A stretch of DNA of 64,000 nucleotides from UBA5336 sp964415675. GTDB taxonomy: Bacteria; Pseudomonadota; Alphaproteobacteria; Caulobacterales; Hyphomonadaceae. Numbering within the stretch: the stretch's first letter is position 1; each line of letters opens with the position of its first letter. The stretch lies in NCBI GenBank assembly GCA_964415675.1, contig CAYQBG010000015.1, positions 1 to 64,000 on the forward strand, written 5' to 3'. The notes beneath the pieces were generated by a model. That model searched no databases. It was given only the letters and a program-made list of their open reading frames with translations, and was not told the DNA's origin. Of the stretch, positions 17,262 to 26,167 are shown in pieces. A program made the translations under genes and the position numbers.

Positions 17262-17759
17262 ATGACGGTTCGCAGCGAAAGAGCCCATCATGGCGGCGTG
17301 GTCGGACTGGCCGGGCTGATGGCGACACTGGCCGGCTGCAGCTGGCTGGCGACAACCGAGCCCGGCCAGGACCGGCTCTGGATCCCGCTTCAGCTCAGCC
17401 AGATGGAAAATCCCGATACTGTCATGCCGGCCCAGGCCGCGACCGGCGGCGAGGCGAGCTTCATCGTCAAGATCAAGGGCCATCCACCGGTCGATGACCT
17501 GATCAGGACCTGGCGGCGCGATCAGGCCGCAGCCAGGCTTGCGTTTGAGGAATGGTCGCAGGATCGCGGAATTCTGAGCGAACTCGACCTCACCGATTGC
17601 TCGTATTCGGGCGAGCTGATCCTGACGCGGCGATTTGCCGAGGACGAGGTGATGACGCGGGCGAGTGTGAGCGCCGTGCTGGAGAAAATCCGTTCGGCCG
17701 ATAGTGTGGCTTATGCCGACCCCGATTTCACGGCTTATCCGGGCACTGAAGGAAAGTGA
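17262..17759 (+). CDS. Small lipoprotein resembling a subtilase propeptide
   Basis: A 165-residue protein starting at ATG 17262 (preceded by AGGG; an upstream in-frame GTG lies at 17250). Its signal peptide ends LATLAGC. The mature part from about residue 65 has the order beta (ASFIVKIKGH), long helix (DDLIRTWRRDQAAARLAFEEW), beta, helix (ASVSAVLEKI) and a final ADSVAYADPDFTAYP. The ending parallels the propeptide end of the adjacent S8 protease (FEYVEKDFIF) and the YVEPD ending of inhibitor I9 propeptides. I infer a free-standing chaperone or inhibitor for the neighbouring protease; sequence similarity is weak. It overlaps the region of the next gene by a few bases. Confidence 0.7.
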   Translation: MTVRSERAHHGGVVGLAGLMATLAGCSWLATTEPGQDRLWIPLQLSQMENPDTVMPAQAATGGEASFIVKIKGHPPVDDLIRTWRRDQAAARLAFEEWSQDRGILSELDLTDCSYSGELILTRRFAEDEVMTRASVSAVLEKIRSADSVAYADPDFTAYPGTEGK

Positions 17760-17764
17760 ATGCG

Positions 17765-18400
17765 ATGCTGAGACTCTTTGTGATGCTGGCTTGGCTGGGC
17801 TTCGTCGCAGCTTGCGGCGATGCGGTCGATGGCTTCCAGGGGCCCCAGGCGCCAGAGCCAGAACCGGCGGAGACGACCCAACCGGAGCCGGAACCTGCGC
17901 CGCAACCGGTGCCGTTCGAGCCGCAAGCGCGTCCTGCGGTTCAGTCGCTTACAGCGCAAGTCGACTGGGACAGCGCGCGCCGTGATCTTGCCGAACGACC
18001 GGGCGAAGTGGAAAGGGCGAATTTCGGCATTGAGAGCGGTGGCAGCGCGCCGCCGGTTCCGGTGCTCCTGCCAACGGGCATTGTGACGCCGCAGGGCGCT
18101 GGCGAGCCGGCCTATCGTGCGCTGTCAGATGGGTATTACGCGAATTATCCGGGCGCTGAATATGATATCACCATTTCCGGTTCCAATCGGGTTTATGGAA
18201 CGGGAAACGGGACTGATGTCGATGCCATGAGTTTCGCCCGCACAGCCGCAGGGGCCCAGGTGGCCCTGTCGCGTTATGGTGCTGATTATCTGGTCGAGTT
18301 CGAATGCAAGGGGTTCGCCGGCGCGCAGGGCGATGGTTGTATCAGTGAGGAGGATGCCATGGAACTGGCACGCGACCTCGTGATTGTGGGGACGCGCTGA
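17765..18400 (+). CDS. Lipoprotein of unknown function
   Basis: About 211 residues, not recognised. The signal peptide ends GFVAACG, giving a lipidated Cys at about residue 16. A Pro/Glu-rich linker follows (residues about 25-60), then a region without repeats and a C-terminal domain. That domain contains a Cys pair (ECKGFAG and GDGCISEEDAMELA) which could form a disulfide. ATG 17765 was chosen; an in-frame GTG at 17756 is also possible. Its stop overlaps the M23 gene start (TGATG), so the two are translationally coupled and probably work at the same cell-envelope site. Confidence 0.75.
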   Translation: MLRLFVMLAWLGFVAACGDAVDGFQGPQAPEPEPAETTQPEPEPAPQPVPFEPQARPAVQSLTAQVDWDSARRDLAERPGEVERANFGIESGGSAPPVPVLLPTGIVTPQGAGEPAYRALSDGYYANYPGAEYDITISGSNRVYGTGNGTDVDAMSFARTAAGAQVALSRYGADYLVEFECKGFAGAQGDGCISEEDAMELARDLVIVGTR

Positions 18401-19452
18401 TGGATTTGCGTATTCTGTTGGCGGGCGCTGCGCTTTGCAGCTTCGCGGCCTGCGATGCCGTTCGTTATCCCGGCGATGGCGGCGAGCCGCCCAAGCCGCC
18501 TGCAGAGAAATCCGACGATGAAATGCCTGGCCCGCCGCCGCCTTCACAGCCGGTCGATGATCCTTACAGCAACGGAGAAGATGATCCGTCGGCGCCTGAT
18601 GCCGGGCCGGCTGACCCGCCTGCGGCAGCCGATGACCCCATCGATAATGGCGCAGACGATCCCGCGACTGATGCGGATGAAAAGCCGCCATCTCCGCCCC
18701 CGCCTCCTCCGCCGCCACCTCCCGAACCCGCATTTTCATATTATGGCCCGGGTCAGCTGAAAGCCGGATCCGGGACCGGCCAGATCGAACAGGCGGTCCA
18801 TGCGCCCGGTATTCGTTTCCCGATCCGGACCGCGCCGGCCTATCTGCAGTCTATGGTCTGGAATTTTGGCGGTGGGATCGGCGGCGGGGATGAGTGCGAC
18901 ACGCGCAACTATACCTATCCCTGGCGTGACAATTTCTGTGAGACCCGTACCTCCAATCGCAGCACACCCTTCTGCCCGACCGAGCGGGTTCATCAGGGCC
19001 AGGATATTCGCGTCGGCACACCGCAGGAATGTCAGATGCTGCGCGGTACGCCCGAAGACGACCGCATGCTCCACGAAGTGGTCGCCGCAGAAGATGGCGT
19101 TATCTATGACATCGCTACATATACCGTGAAGCTGCGGGCCGAGGGGCGGATTTATCGGTATATGCACTTGAATATGGACGCCTTGCAGGTGGCCGAGGGC
19201 GACAGCGTCCAGGCCGGCGACGTCATGGGCTATGTGTCGAAGGATTTTGGCGGAACGCCGACCACATTCCATCTGCATTTTGAGATCATCCAGAACACCG
19301 CAGAACATGGCTGGGTACATGTCCCGCCATATCTTTCGCTGGTCGAAGCCTATGAACGGCGCGAGGAGGCGCCGGGTGAATTGCTCGAAGCGCCGGTTGC
19401 CACCGCATCGGCCATTCCCGAGATCCCCGAAGGTTTCGAGATCATCGAATAG
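18400..19452 (+). CDS. M23-family metallopeptidase-like lipoprotein
   Basis: A 350-residue protein with a signal peptide ending CSFAACD, a long Pro/Asp-rich linker including a run of nine prolines (residues about 30-110), and a C-terminal LytM/M23 domain. The Zn-ligand set is recognisable as H-x-x-x-D in VHQGQDIRVG (about residue 203), and HLHFE in TFHLHFEIIQ (about 289); YRYMHLNMD is the second family motif. M23 enzymes cut peptidoglycan cross-links or act as amidase activators. Inserted Cys residues (CDTRNY, CETRTS, CPTERV) are unusual for the family. It is the last gene of the four-gene envelope cluster. Confidence 0.85.
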   Translation: MDLRILLAGAALCSFAACDAVRYPGDGGEPPKPPAEKSDDEMPGPPPPSQPVDDPYSNGEDDPSAPDAGPADPPAAADDPIDNGADDPATDADEKPPSPPPPPPPPPPEPAFSYYGPGQLKAGSGTGQIEQAVHAPGIRFPIRTAPAYLQSMVWNFGGGIGGGDECDTRNYTYPWRDNFCETRTSNRSTPFCPTERVHQGQDIRVGTPQECQMLRGTPEDDRMLHEVVAAEDGVIYDIATYTVKLRAEGRIYRYMHLNMDALQVAEGDSVQAGDVMGYVSKDFGGTPTTFHLHFEIIQNTAEHGWVHVPPYLSLVEAYERREEAPGELLEAPVATASAIPEIPEGFEIIE

Positions 19453-19515
19453 GGACCGGCAAAGGGCAAGAAAACACTTGCCGCTTTGCATCATTGCGCG
19501 AGAATGGAAGATGAT

Positions 19516-19589
19516 GCGGGTGTAGCTCAATGGTAGAGCAGAAGCTTCCCAAGCTTAAGACGAGGGTTCGATTCCCTTCACCCGCTCCA
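19516..19589 (+). tRNA. tRNA-Gly (anticodon CCC)
   Basis: A 74-nt cloverleaf with acceptor GCGGGTG/CACCCGC, D-arm GCTC-GAGC, anticodon loop TTCCCAA (anticodon CCC), T-arm GAGGG-TTCGATT-CCCTT, discriminator T and encoded CCA. It lies between the M23 lipoprotein gene and a convergent gene. Confidence 0.95.
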
Positions 19590-19613
19590 TAAAGCTGTTT
19601 GTCCAGCCCGCTC

Positions 19614-20537
19614 TCATACGATTGTCCGGGCGGTCTGAGTAACGAAATCCTGGACGAGCCAGATCGTGTTCCTGAGTTCGGTCTCCGGCGCGACGCCGTG
19701 CATCTCGGCGATGCGATGGGTGGCCGGTTCGTCGAAACGCATGGGGACATCACCAATCCAACCGCCCCTGAGAATCCGTGTCGAGACCATATCGGCTTCC
19801 TCGAGCCCGCTATAAAGCGCCCTGTCGGGATGGGTGCCATCGGCCAGCTGGCGCATCAGAAGGGCTCGAAAAGACACCTGCGGCAGCCGAAGCCGGGACA
19901 GCAGGGGTGCCGGGACGCCGGAGCCCTCTGCCAGCCCGCCCTGTCGCCAGCGGGGTTCTGCGGCATTCCAGTCAAGCGGCTCAGGCGGCGCGTCGGGCGA
20001 AGAAATCTCGAAAATCCGCTGGTCTTCCAGTCTGTGGCCAGGGCTGAAACCGCGCATGGCACGCGCTTCGACCACCAGGCCCGGATCGGCCTCCTCATTG
20101 CTCGACCGCGTCAGCCCGGCATGAACCTTGGGATATCCAAGCCGTTCGCGTCCCCCGATCACGGCGCCGATATCATCGACAAACATGAAAGTCGGCATCC
20201 ATCGCAACTGCCAGGACAGCTCCTCGCCGATCCGCCCGCCAAATGTCAGGATCCATAAGGAAATGTCGGCCTGTTCGATCGAGCCATATTTCTTGTCGAG
20301 CGGATGCTCGGACCAGATTTCAGGAATGTAGACCCCGGTATAGAGCAGGTTCGACAGAGGCGAGATGAAGCGGAACCGGTCCTGCGCGATACGATTGACG
20401 CTCTGGTCGAGAAGGGCCTGCAGCGCGCCGCGCCGTGCCTCGATCCATCCGGCCTGCAGGAGGGCATTGCGTGAAACATAGGGCGGACGGATCGAGGCGA
20501 TGCTGAAAGGCGCGATGAGTTTGCCTGGTGTTGTCAT
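19614..20537 (-). CDS. Acetoacetate-decarboxylase-fold protein
   Basis: A 307-residue protein. MFVDDIGAVIGGRERLGYPK (about residues 118-137) matches the active-site region of acetoacetate decarboxylase, where the Lys in G-Y-P-K forms the Schiff base (here Lys137). The second Lys that lowers its pKa in classical enzymes is replaced by Val (PKV), so decarboxylation of acetoacetate is doubtful; related proteins act as hydratase-aldolases or lack a known reaction. The start ATG at 20537 overlaps the stop of the cyclase-like gene (ATGA). It is the last gene of a three-gene operon with an FAD oxidoreductase. Substrate unknown. Confidence 0.8.
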   Translation of the reverse strand: MTTPGKLIAPFSIASIRPPYVSRNALLQAGWIEARRGALQALLDQSVNRIAQDRFRFISPLSNLLYTGVYIPEIWSEHPLDKKYGSIEQADISLWILTFGGRIGEELSWQLRWMPTFMFVDDIGAVIGGRERLGYPKVHAGLTRSSNEEADPGLVVEARAMRGFSPGHRLEDQRIFEISSPDAPPEPLDWNAAEPRWRQGGLAEGSGVPAPLLSRLRLPQVSFRALLMRQLADGTHPDRALYSGLEEADMVSTRILRGGWIGDVPMRFDEPATHRIAEMHGVAPETELRNTIWLVQDFVTQTARTIV

Positions 20538-23500
20538 CGTCCTGTGTCTCCGATGCGGCAAAGAGCTGATCTGGCCAGCTGCGCCTCATGAGCCATTTCG
20601 ACGCTTTCAGCGCTGGCGACGGCGCGCCCGAAACGCCGGCAGGCGCTGGCCGTATCGCCGCGCGCCTCAGCAATCAGTCCATCGACATAGTCAAGCCTTG
20701 GCTGGGCAAAGGGGAAAATCGCGGCGTAGGTTCGCAGCATCCTGCGCCCTTTATGCTGGAGTTCCCTGAGTTCGTCTGAGTTCTGGCCTTGCGCGATTGC
20801 AGCTCGCGCGGCCAGTTGAGCCGGCGCGGCGATACCCTCCAGCGAGGTGAAGTTGGATGGCGGCAGTTTTTGTCCCCAGCGCAGGGCGCGCCGGGCATGC
20901 CAGACGGCCCTGTCGTAATCTCCAAGATCGCCGGCCGCCCGTCCCAGAACGCCTTCAATGATGCAGGCCGAAAGATGGTCGCCGACGCCACGGCGTGTGG
21001 TGCGCGCCTGTCGCGCCAGTTGCAGGGCGATGTCCGGTTCGCCCGCGATCAGGTGGCCTTGTGCCTGGCCATATTCCGACCAGGACTTGTACATCCGGTT
21101 GGGCTGCTGTTCGGCAAGCCTGCCCAGCCGGCGATAGGCTTCGATGCATCGCGGGCCGTCGCCGCGCAAAAGATGGAGTGAGGCGTCCAGCGCAATGACA
21201 ACTCCGTGAAGCAGGGGGTCATGTGTCTTCCCGGCGGCATTGTAGGCCAGTTCGATCGATCGTTCGGACGATGTCCAGCTACAGCGGCGCAGCTGGATGA
21301 TCCCGTGATAAACGCGCAATAGCGTTTCCGCGCGCGTGTCTCCGCAATCCTGCACCCTGGCCGTCAGGGCTGACATGTTTCGTCCGACCGGTATCCGCAC
21401 ATAGCTCATCATCATCAGCAGCATGCCGCTGCGGCGTGCGCGCGCCTCCATGCTGGCGGCCGGGTCGCCGCGATAGGCTCCGCCGCGCCTGACACCTTTC
21501 ATGACTTCGAACATCCGCCCGGCAAAATGCGCCGCTTCCGTTCTGACAAATTCGGCGCGCTGGGCCGACAATTGCGCTTTTTGCGACGGTACGGTCTTGT
21601 GAACTGGTTTGATCCGGTCAAGTTCGGCCAGCGCCCGCAGGGATTTTCGCACCTCGCCATTGCCCCAATGGGCCGAGGCGCGATGCGCCAGCCGGCGCCG
21701 GCGCCGGCGTTTGCATCCGACCCGGTCGTTTTCGATTGCATCGGGAACGATCCGTTCGGATCGGTCAAGCAGCGCGAGACCGAGCGAATGCGCGCCCAGC
21801 GCCACCGCACTTTCCCCGGCATGCCTGAAAGCGACAGCCGCGCGCCCGGGCTGGCCGGCAAGATCCCAATGCTGCGCGATCCGGGCCTTGTCAGCGCGTT
21901 GCTGGGTCAATGCCCGCGCGATATGCTGATTGAGGGGTTGTTCGACCGTCGCCGGAATGGCGCTCCGGCCTGCTTCGGCAAGGATCTGGTGGGTCAGGGC
22001 GAAACGGCGGTTTGTGTCGACAAACCTTCCCCAACCGAGATCGGCCAGTTCACGATAATGATCCTCGTCAATGGCGACGGCAAAGACCGACAGCAGCGAC
22101 TGGGCCAGAGCGGGTTCGATCGGTGCCTGCCAGCTGGCAAGGACGCGCCAAAGCGCATGCGCTGCGCGGCTGAGTTGCTCAGCGCGGTGGTGCAGGAGGC
22201 CGTCAAGACTTGTCCGTCGGCTGAGTTCGGCGCTGAGCTGGCGCGTTTGCGAGGCGCCGATTTCGCCGGCGACCTCACGGATCCAGAACGGGTTGCCCTG
22301 ACAAAGCCGCATGACGGTTTCGACTTCCTCATGGCTGGGCGTCCGCCCGATCCGGGCCGTCAGGATCTGTTGGGTCGCAGTTTCTTCAAGTCCCTCCAGG
22401 GGCAGTGAAAGGTGCGCTGTAACGCCTGTGTCCGGCGGATTGTCCTCCTTTCGGTAGAGCAGGACAAATCGCACCCCATGAGCCGCCTCGAATAAGGCCG
22501 GAAACAGTTTCGCGCTGGCCGGATCACACCAGTGCCAGTCGTCGATAATGACGAATTCTGGCAGGTGCGCTGCCAGGTCTTGCGCAAATTGCGCCCAGTC
22601 TTTGCCTTCAACCCCGGAGGCGCCGGCCGCGCTACCAAGTGCGATCAGGGTCGCGTAGGGCGCAAAGGCGTGGCGCGCACGCAGGTTGAGACGAAGCGCC
22701 CGGCCGCGCGCAAGCTCGCTTGCCTCAATGGCGGTATCAAGCAGGGTGGATTTGCCCATACCCGCAGGCGCGGCGATCTCGATCAGCTGGGCGCCCCGGG
22801 GAAGGGGGCCATTGAGTGCTGTCGAAAGGTGGCCGATCTCGCGGTCGCGACCGAACACCTCCTGGCGGGTAGGAGGCAGGATTTCGCTGGGCTCCTGCGG
22901 CTCATGAACCGGCATCGGGTCCGCCAGCGCCTTTGCCGCCCGGTTCAGAGGCGCGCCGAGATACACCCGGAATCTTTTCCGGCCGAATTCCAAGGGCTCC
23001 GAAAAGACGGCGCCGCGGGCCTCTCGGATTCTTGGCTTCAGGCCGAGCGTCGTCAGGGCGCCTGCAAGGTCGGATTTCAGGTCCGTGCGCGAGGTGGTTT
23101 CATCAAGGCCGATCGTCACGAAAAGGCCCTTTTCGTCCTGCGAAAGGTTTTCGCACAGGCTGCGATGCGATGCCGTGATCTCCCCGCAAACCGCCCAGAT
23201 CGCGCCCAGCTGGTCCTGTGTCGCGCGCATCGCCTCGGCATCATTCATCAGCATCACCACCATCGACCAGCGGTCTACAATGCGCGCGCTCTCGATCTTC
23301 CTCAGACCTCTCACCGGCGTCGGCGCAGACGAAACCGGCCGGTCGGCGGCCTGGATCTGGCGCTTTTTCATGTCGCGAAAACAAGTTGCAAGCGCCTCGC
23401 CCCAGATCACGGGCACGCGCTCGCGGCCATTGAACGCCTCGCCTGCCCAGACCTCGCCATCGCATCTGATCGATCGGAATGAAGGGGCGTTCGGGACTAC

Positions 23501-23827
23501 TGAAATGGCCGAGTTGATCGCTGCGTCGAAATGCGCGAGCGGTGGTGCGTCTCGCGTCAGCGGCGTCCAGAGGGAAAGCGAGTCGCCGCCAAAGCCCCCA
23601 ATATCGAGGTGGAGCTCTTCGGCCCGCTGCGACAGGCGCTGGAAGGCCGAGGTGACGAGATCGCTGGCCCGCTCTGCGCCGAGCCGCTCATGCTGTTCGA
23701 CCCAGCTTTCGGTGAGTTTCGTGAAACCGGCCAGATCGACGACATAGACTGCTGCGTCCTGCCTGACTGCCGAAAACCCCGTCACCGAACCGTTCGCGCG
23801 GGCATGATCTGTCTCGCTCCGGCTCAT
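20534..23827 (-). CDS. Soluble-adenylyl-cyclase-like protein: two cyclase-like domains, NTPase, helical repeats
   Basis: 1097 residues. A class III cyclase-like domain (about 20-160) keeps both metal-binding Asp positions: Asp31 (VVDLAGFTKLTE) and Asp82 (GFGGDSLSLW). Its dimer-side motif is degenerate (IWGEALATCF). A second cyclase-like domain (about 185-305) lacks these Asp residues but ends with RKRFRVYLGAPLNRAAKAL, keeping the Asn (295) with Lys299 where Arg is usual. Then come GRDREIGHL, Walker A APAGMGKS (353-360, first Gly replaced by Ala) and Walker B VIIDD (426-430), then about 550 residues of helical repeat. This order equals that of soluble adenylyl cyclase. Catalysis is uncertain. 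Both ends overlap neighbours by ATGA. Confidence 0.85.
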   Translation of the reverse strand: MSRSETDHARANGSVTGFSAVRQDAAVYVVDLAGFTKLTESWVEQHERLGAERASDLVTSAFQRLSQRAEELHLDIGGFGGDSLSLWTPLTRDAPPLAHFDAAINSAISVVPNAPSFRSIRCDGEVWAGEAFNGRERVPVIWGEALATCFRDMKKRQIQAADRPVSSAPTPVRGLRKIESARIVDRWSMVVMLMNDAEAMRATQDQLGAIWAVCGEITASHRSLCENLSQDEKGLFVTIGLDETTSRTDLKSDLAGALTTLGLKPRIREARGAVFSEPLEFGRKRFRVYLGAPLNRAAKALADPMPVHEPQEPSEILPPTRQEVFGRDREIGHLSTALNGPLPRGAQLIEIAAPAGMGKSTLLDTAIEASELARGRALRLNLRARHAFAPYATLIALGSAAGASGVEGKDWAQFAQDLAAHLPEFVIIDDWHWCDPASAKLFPALFEAAHGVRFVLLYRKEDNPPDTGVTAHLSLPLEGLEETATQQILTARIGRTPSHEEVETVMRLCQGNPFWIREVAGEIGASQTRQLSAELSRRTSLDGLLHHRAEQLSRAAHALWRVLASWQAPIEPALAQSLLSVFAVAIDEDHYRELADLGWGRFVDTNRRFALTHQILAEAGRSAIPATVEQPLNQHIARALTQQRADKARIAQHWDLAGQPGRAAVAFRHAGESAVALGAHSLGLALLDRSERIVPDAIENDRVGCKRRRRRRLAHRASAHWGNGEVRKSLRALAELDRIKPVHKTVPSQKAQLSAQRAEFVRTEAAHFAGRMFEVMKGVRRGGAYRGDPAASMEARARRSGMLLMMMSYVRIPVGRNMSALTARVQDCGDTRAETLLRVYHGIIQLRRCSWTSSERSIELAYNAAGKTHDPLLHGVVIALDASLHLLRGDGPRCIEAYRRLGRLAEQQPNRMYKSWSEYGQAQGHLIAGEPDIALQLARQARTTRRGVGDHLSACIIEGVLGRAAGDLGDYDRAVWHARRALRWGQKLPPSNFTSLEGIAAPAQLAARAAIAQGQNSDELRELQHKGRRMLRTYAAIFPFAQPRLDYVDGLIAEARGDTASACRRFGRAVASAESVEMAHEAQLARSALCRIGDTGR

Positions 23828-25980
23828 CCGAAATCGGATTCCCCATAAATTCGCGCCTGAATGCCGCTGATCGCGCGCGAGCATTGCATAGCCGAGATCA
23901 CCGCACCCTCCACCCAGCCGAGATCGGAATTGTTCTTGATCCAGTCTCCGGTCAGGAAGAGGTTATAAAGGCCTGTTTCATCGCTCCTCAATCGGTATTT
24001 GACGCTGCCGGCGGGCGAGAAGTTGTAAAGTTCCGAAGGTCTGCGATTGATCCGGGCATAAATCTCGACCGGCGCACCGCCAGCCCTCGCCGCGTCCCAG
24101 TTCGGAAGGACGTCGCGTATGTTCGAGTTGATCCAGCGCTGGACTGCTGCTTCGGCCTCGTCATCCTGCATGGTCAGGGAGGGGCCGCACAGGAGCGCAA
24201 CGCTCTTATAGGGCGTGTCACGTTCCTCCATCGGCAGGTGAAAGGACATGTCACACCAGGTACTGAGCGGCAGGATATGACCTGTGGTGATCGGGTATCC
24301 CCGCTCCCAGCCCATCTCCTCAGGGGTCTTCATGGTCCAGACCTGCGCCGAAAGCGTCGGGCAGGCGGCATTGAAATCGAGCATGTTCTTCCAGGCCGTG
24401 TCACAGGCGGCCAGGGGTGCGCAGATCTCCTTGAGTGCCGATCCGGGAATGGCCAGCACGGCGAGGTCGAAATCATCGCCCGCCTTCAGCTCCATGAACT
24501 GCTCGCCCGGCGTAACATCGCCCGGATCCTCGAAATCATCCGGGAAGGCCGTCTGGCCGGGGGCGGTGTCCAGCTGGTCTAGCAGAGGCTTGTGCGGCCA
24601 GGCGCGATAGCCCGGCCCGTCGATCAGTGGCTCATAGGCGGCGCCATTTTGGGTGACGGCCTGCCGGCGGATGCGGGCGCGTTCTATCCGGGTGCCGCCC
24701 GGATCGGGTTCCAACTCCATGAGCTGGTGGAAGAAATGGAACTTCACCCCGCGCGCCTTCAGCACGTCATAGAAAGGCTTGATCAGGACCTCACCAATCC
24801 CGCCATTGAAGTGCCGGAAAAAGGCCCCTTGGTAGGTCAGCAGCATCCGCGCGAATGTCCGCATCGTGGCCCCGGCGGCGATATCGGCCCGGTTCGGGTC
24901 ACCCTCGACATAGCTGAAGGCGTAATGATACCCGAATTCGATAAAGATCGAATTGAGGACTCGGTCAGAGGCACCATGGCGTTTCAGCCAGTCCTTGGTC
25001 TCCTCATCATTGATTGAATCGAAACCACGCAAGGGTACGCGGTCCCAAGCCAGGCCCTTGGCGATGACGAGGGCTTCCTCGATCATGATCAGGTGATCGA
25101 TCATTTCCCCGGTGATCCCGCCTTCCGGGCTGACCAGCCCGCCGCCGGGGCGGTGTCCCGAAAGGCTCTCATAGCCTTCAGGGTTCGGGTCGCCGTCCCG
25201 CTTCGACGCGGCTGTCTCGAACTGGCGGTCGGCCTCGTCGCGGATCGCGCGCGTGTCCTCGATCAGGTCTTCGATGAGGGCGTAGAAATTGACCGTGCCG
25301 GCCTCTGAACGGATTATGGATTCATAGCCGTCCGCCGCGTCTGAACCAGCTTGCGGTGAGGCTTCATAGGCATTGATGAGCTCGTCGAACCGGGCTGAAT
25401 ATTCCAGGTGGGGATCGCCGCCTGCAGCGCGCGCGCGCAGGCCCTCATATCCGAGGCTGCGCCGGCCCACCTCCAACAGCCTGCCCGGCAGTCCCGGCAC
25501 ATAAGATTGTCCCCAGCGGATAAATTCCGAGATCATCCTTGTCGGCGTGACCTCTGGCGGGTCGAGACCGGGCAGCTCATCGTTCGGCGGTGGGAAATCC
25601 ACGGCGATCTTTCGCCATGGCCCAAGCCCGCCAAACAGGCGCGGCGAGCGGTCGAACAAGGTCGCGCCGTTCAGCGGCAGGAAGGCCTTGTCCAGGCTGT
25701 GGGCATCGTCATGGCCGAGCCCCTCCCATGCGCCATAGACCTTGCGCAGCATGTTGAACGTGTTGTGGTAAAACCCGCCAAGCACATGCAGGCCGTGTTC
25801 CTCATTGCGAAAACCCATGCCCGGATCGGTATTGCGGCTGCTGGCGCATTTTCCGCCCAGTCGCCAGCCCATCTGGTAGACATGAATATCAAGCGCGTCG
25901 GCTCCCATCTGCTCAGTGAGCTGGAAAGCTGTAGCAAGTCCGGCCACCCCGCCCCCAAAGACCGCTACGCGCGTTTTCAT
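23824..25980 (-). CDS. FAD-dependent oxidoreductase of the phytoene-desaturase/amine-oxidase type
   Basis: A 718-residue flavoprotein. The N-terminal Rossmann motif is VAVFGGGVAGLATAFQL (residues 5-21), followed by GWRLGGKCASSRN. The C-terminal FAD motif is NLFLTGDWIKNNSDLGWVEGAVISAM, as in carotenoid desaturases and related amine oxidases. The middle, longer than usual for the family, contains the phrase HGLHVLGGFYHNTF near residue 60. Substrate is unknown; large hydrophobic molecules are typical of the family. The ATG at 25980, preceded by GGAGG, was chosen over a longer frame. Its stop overlaps the next gene's start. It heads the three-gene operon. Confidence 0.85.
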   Translation of the reverse strand: MKTRVAVFGGGVAGLATAFQLTEQMGADALDIHVYQMGWRLGGKCASSRNTDPGMGFRNEEHGLHVLGGFYHNTFNMLRKVYGAWEGLGHDDAHSLDKAFLPLNGATLFDRSPRLFGGLGPWRKIAVDFPPPNDELPGLDPPEVTPTRMISEFIRWGQSYVPGLPGRLLEVGRRSLGYEGLRARAAGGDPHLEYSARFDELINAYEASPQAGSDAADGYESIIRSEAGTVNFYALIEDLIEDTRAIRDEADRQFETAASKRDGDPNPEGYESLSGHRPGGGLVSPEGGITGEMIDHLIMIEEALVIAKGLAWDRVPLRGFDSINDEETKDWLKRHGASDRVLNSIFIEFGYHYAFSYVEGDPNRADIAAGATMRTFARMLLTYQGAFFRHFNGGIGEVLIKPFYDVLKARGVKFHFFHQLMELEPDPGGTRIERARIRRQAVTQNGAAYEPLIDGPGYRAWPHKPLLDQLDTAPGQTAFPDDFEDPGDVTPGEQFMELKAGDDFDLAVLAIPGSALKEICAPLAACDTAWKNMLDFNAACPTLSAQVWTMKTPEEMGWERGYPITTGHILPLSTWCDMSFHLPMEERDTPYKSVALLCGPSLTMQDDEAEAAVQRWINSNIRDVLPNWDAARAGGAPVEIYARINRRPSELYNFSPAGSVKYRLRSDETGLYNLFLTGDWIKNNSDLGWVEGAVISAMQCSRAISGIQARIYGESDFG

Positions 25981-26167
25981 CTCTGCCGCCTCCGTGAACG
26001 CCACCCTCTGATGCAGGGCAGAATTCCAGCGACAAGCTAGGAAACATGTCCGTCTATGCGCGTGACTTGAATCACGCCAAAGTGCGGAAGATAGCAATTA
26101 TCCCCGCACTCTGGAGAAGCCTCACCCACCGCAAACTTCGAAGCCCCTGCCTGTGTGTACTTGCGAT

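Noticed and set aside
22532..23482. 316-codon plus-strand frame inside the cyclase-like gene
   Set aside because: Shadow; the minus-strand protein carries cyclase and NTPase motifs, the plus frame nothing.
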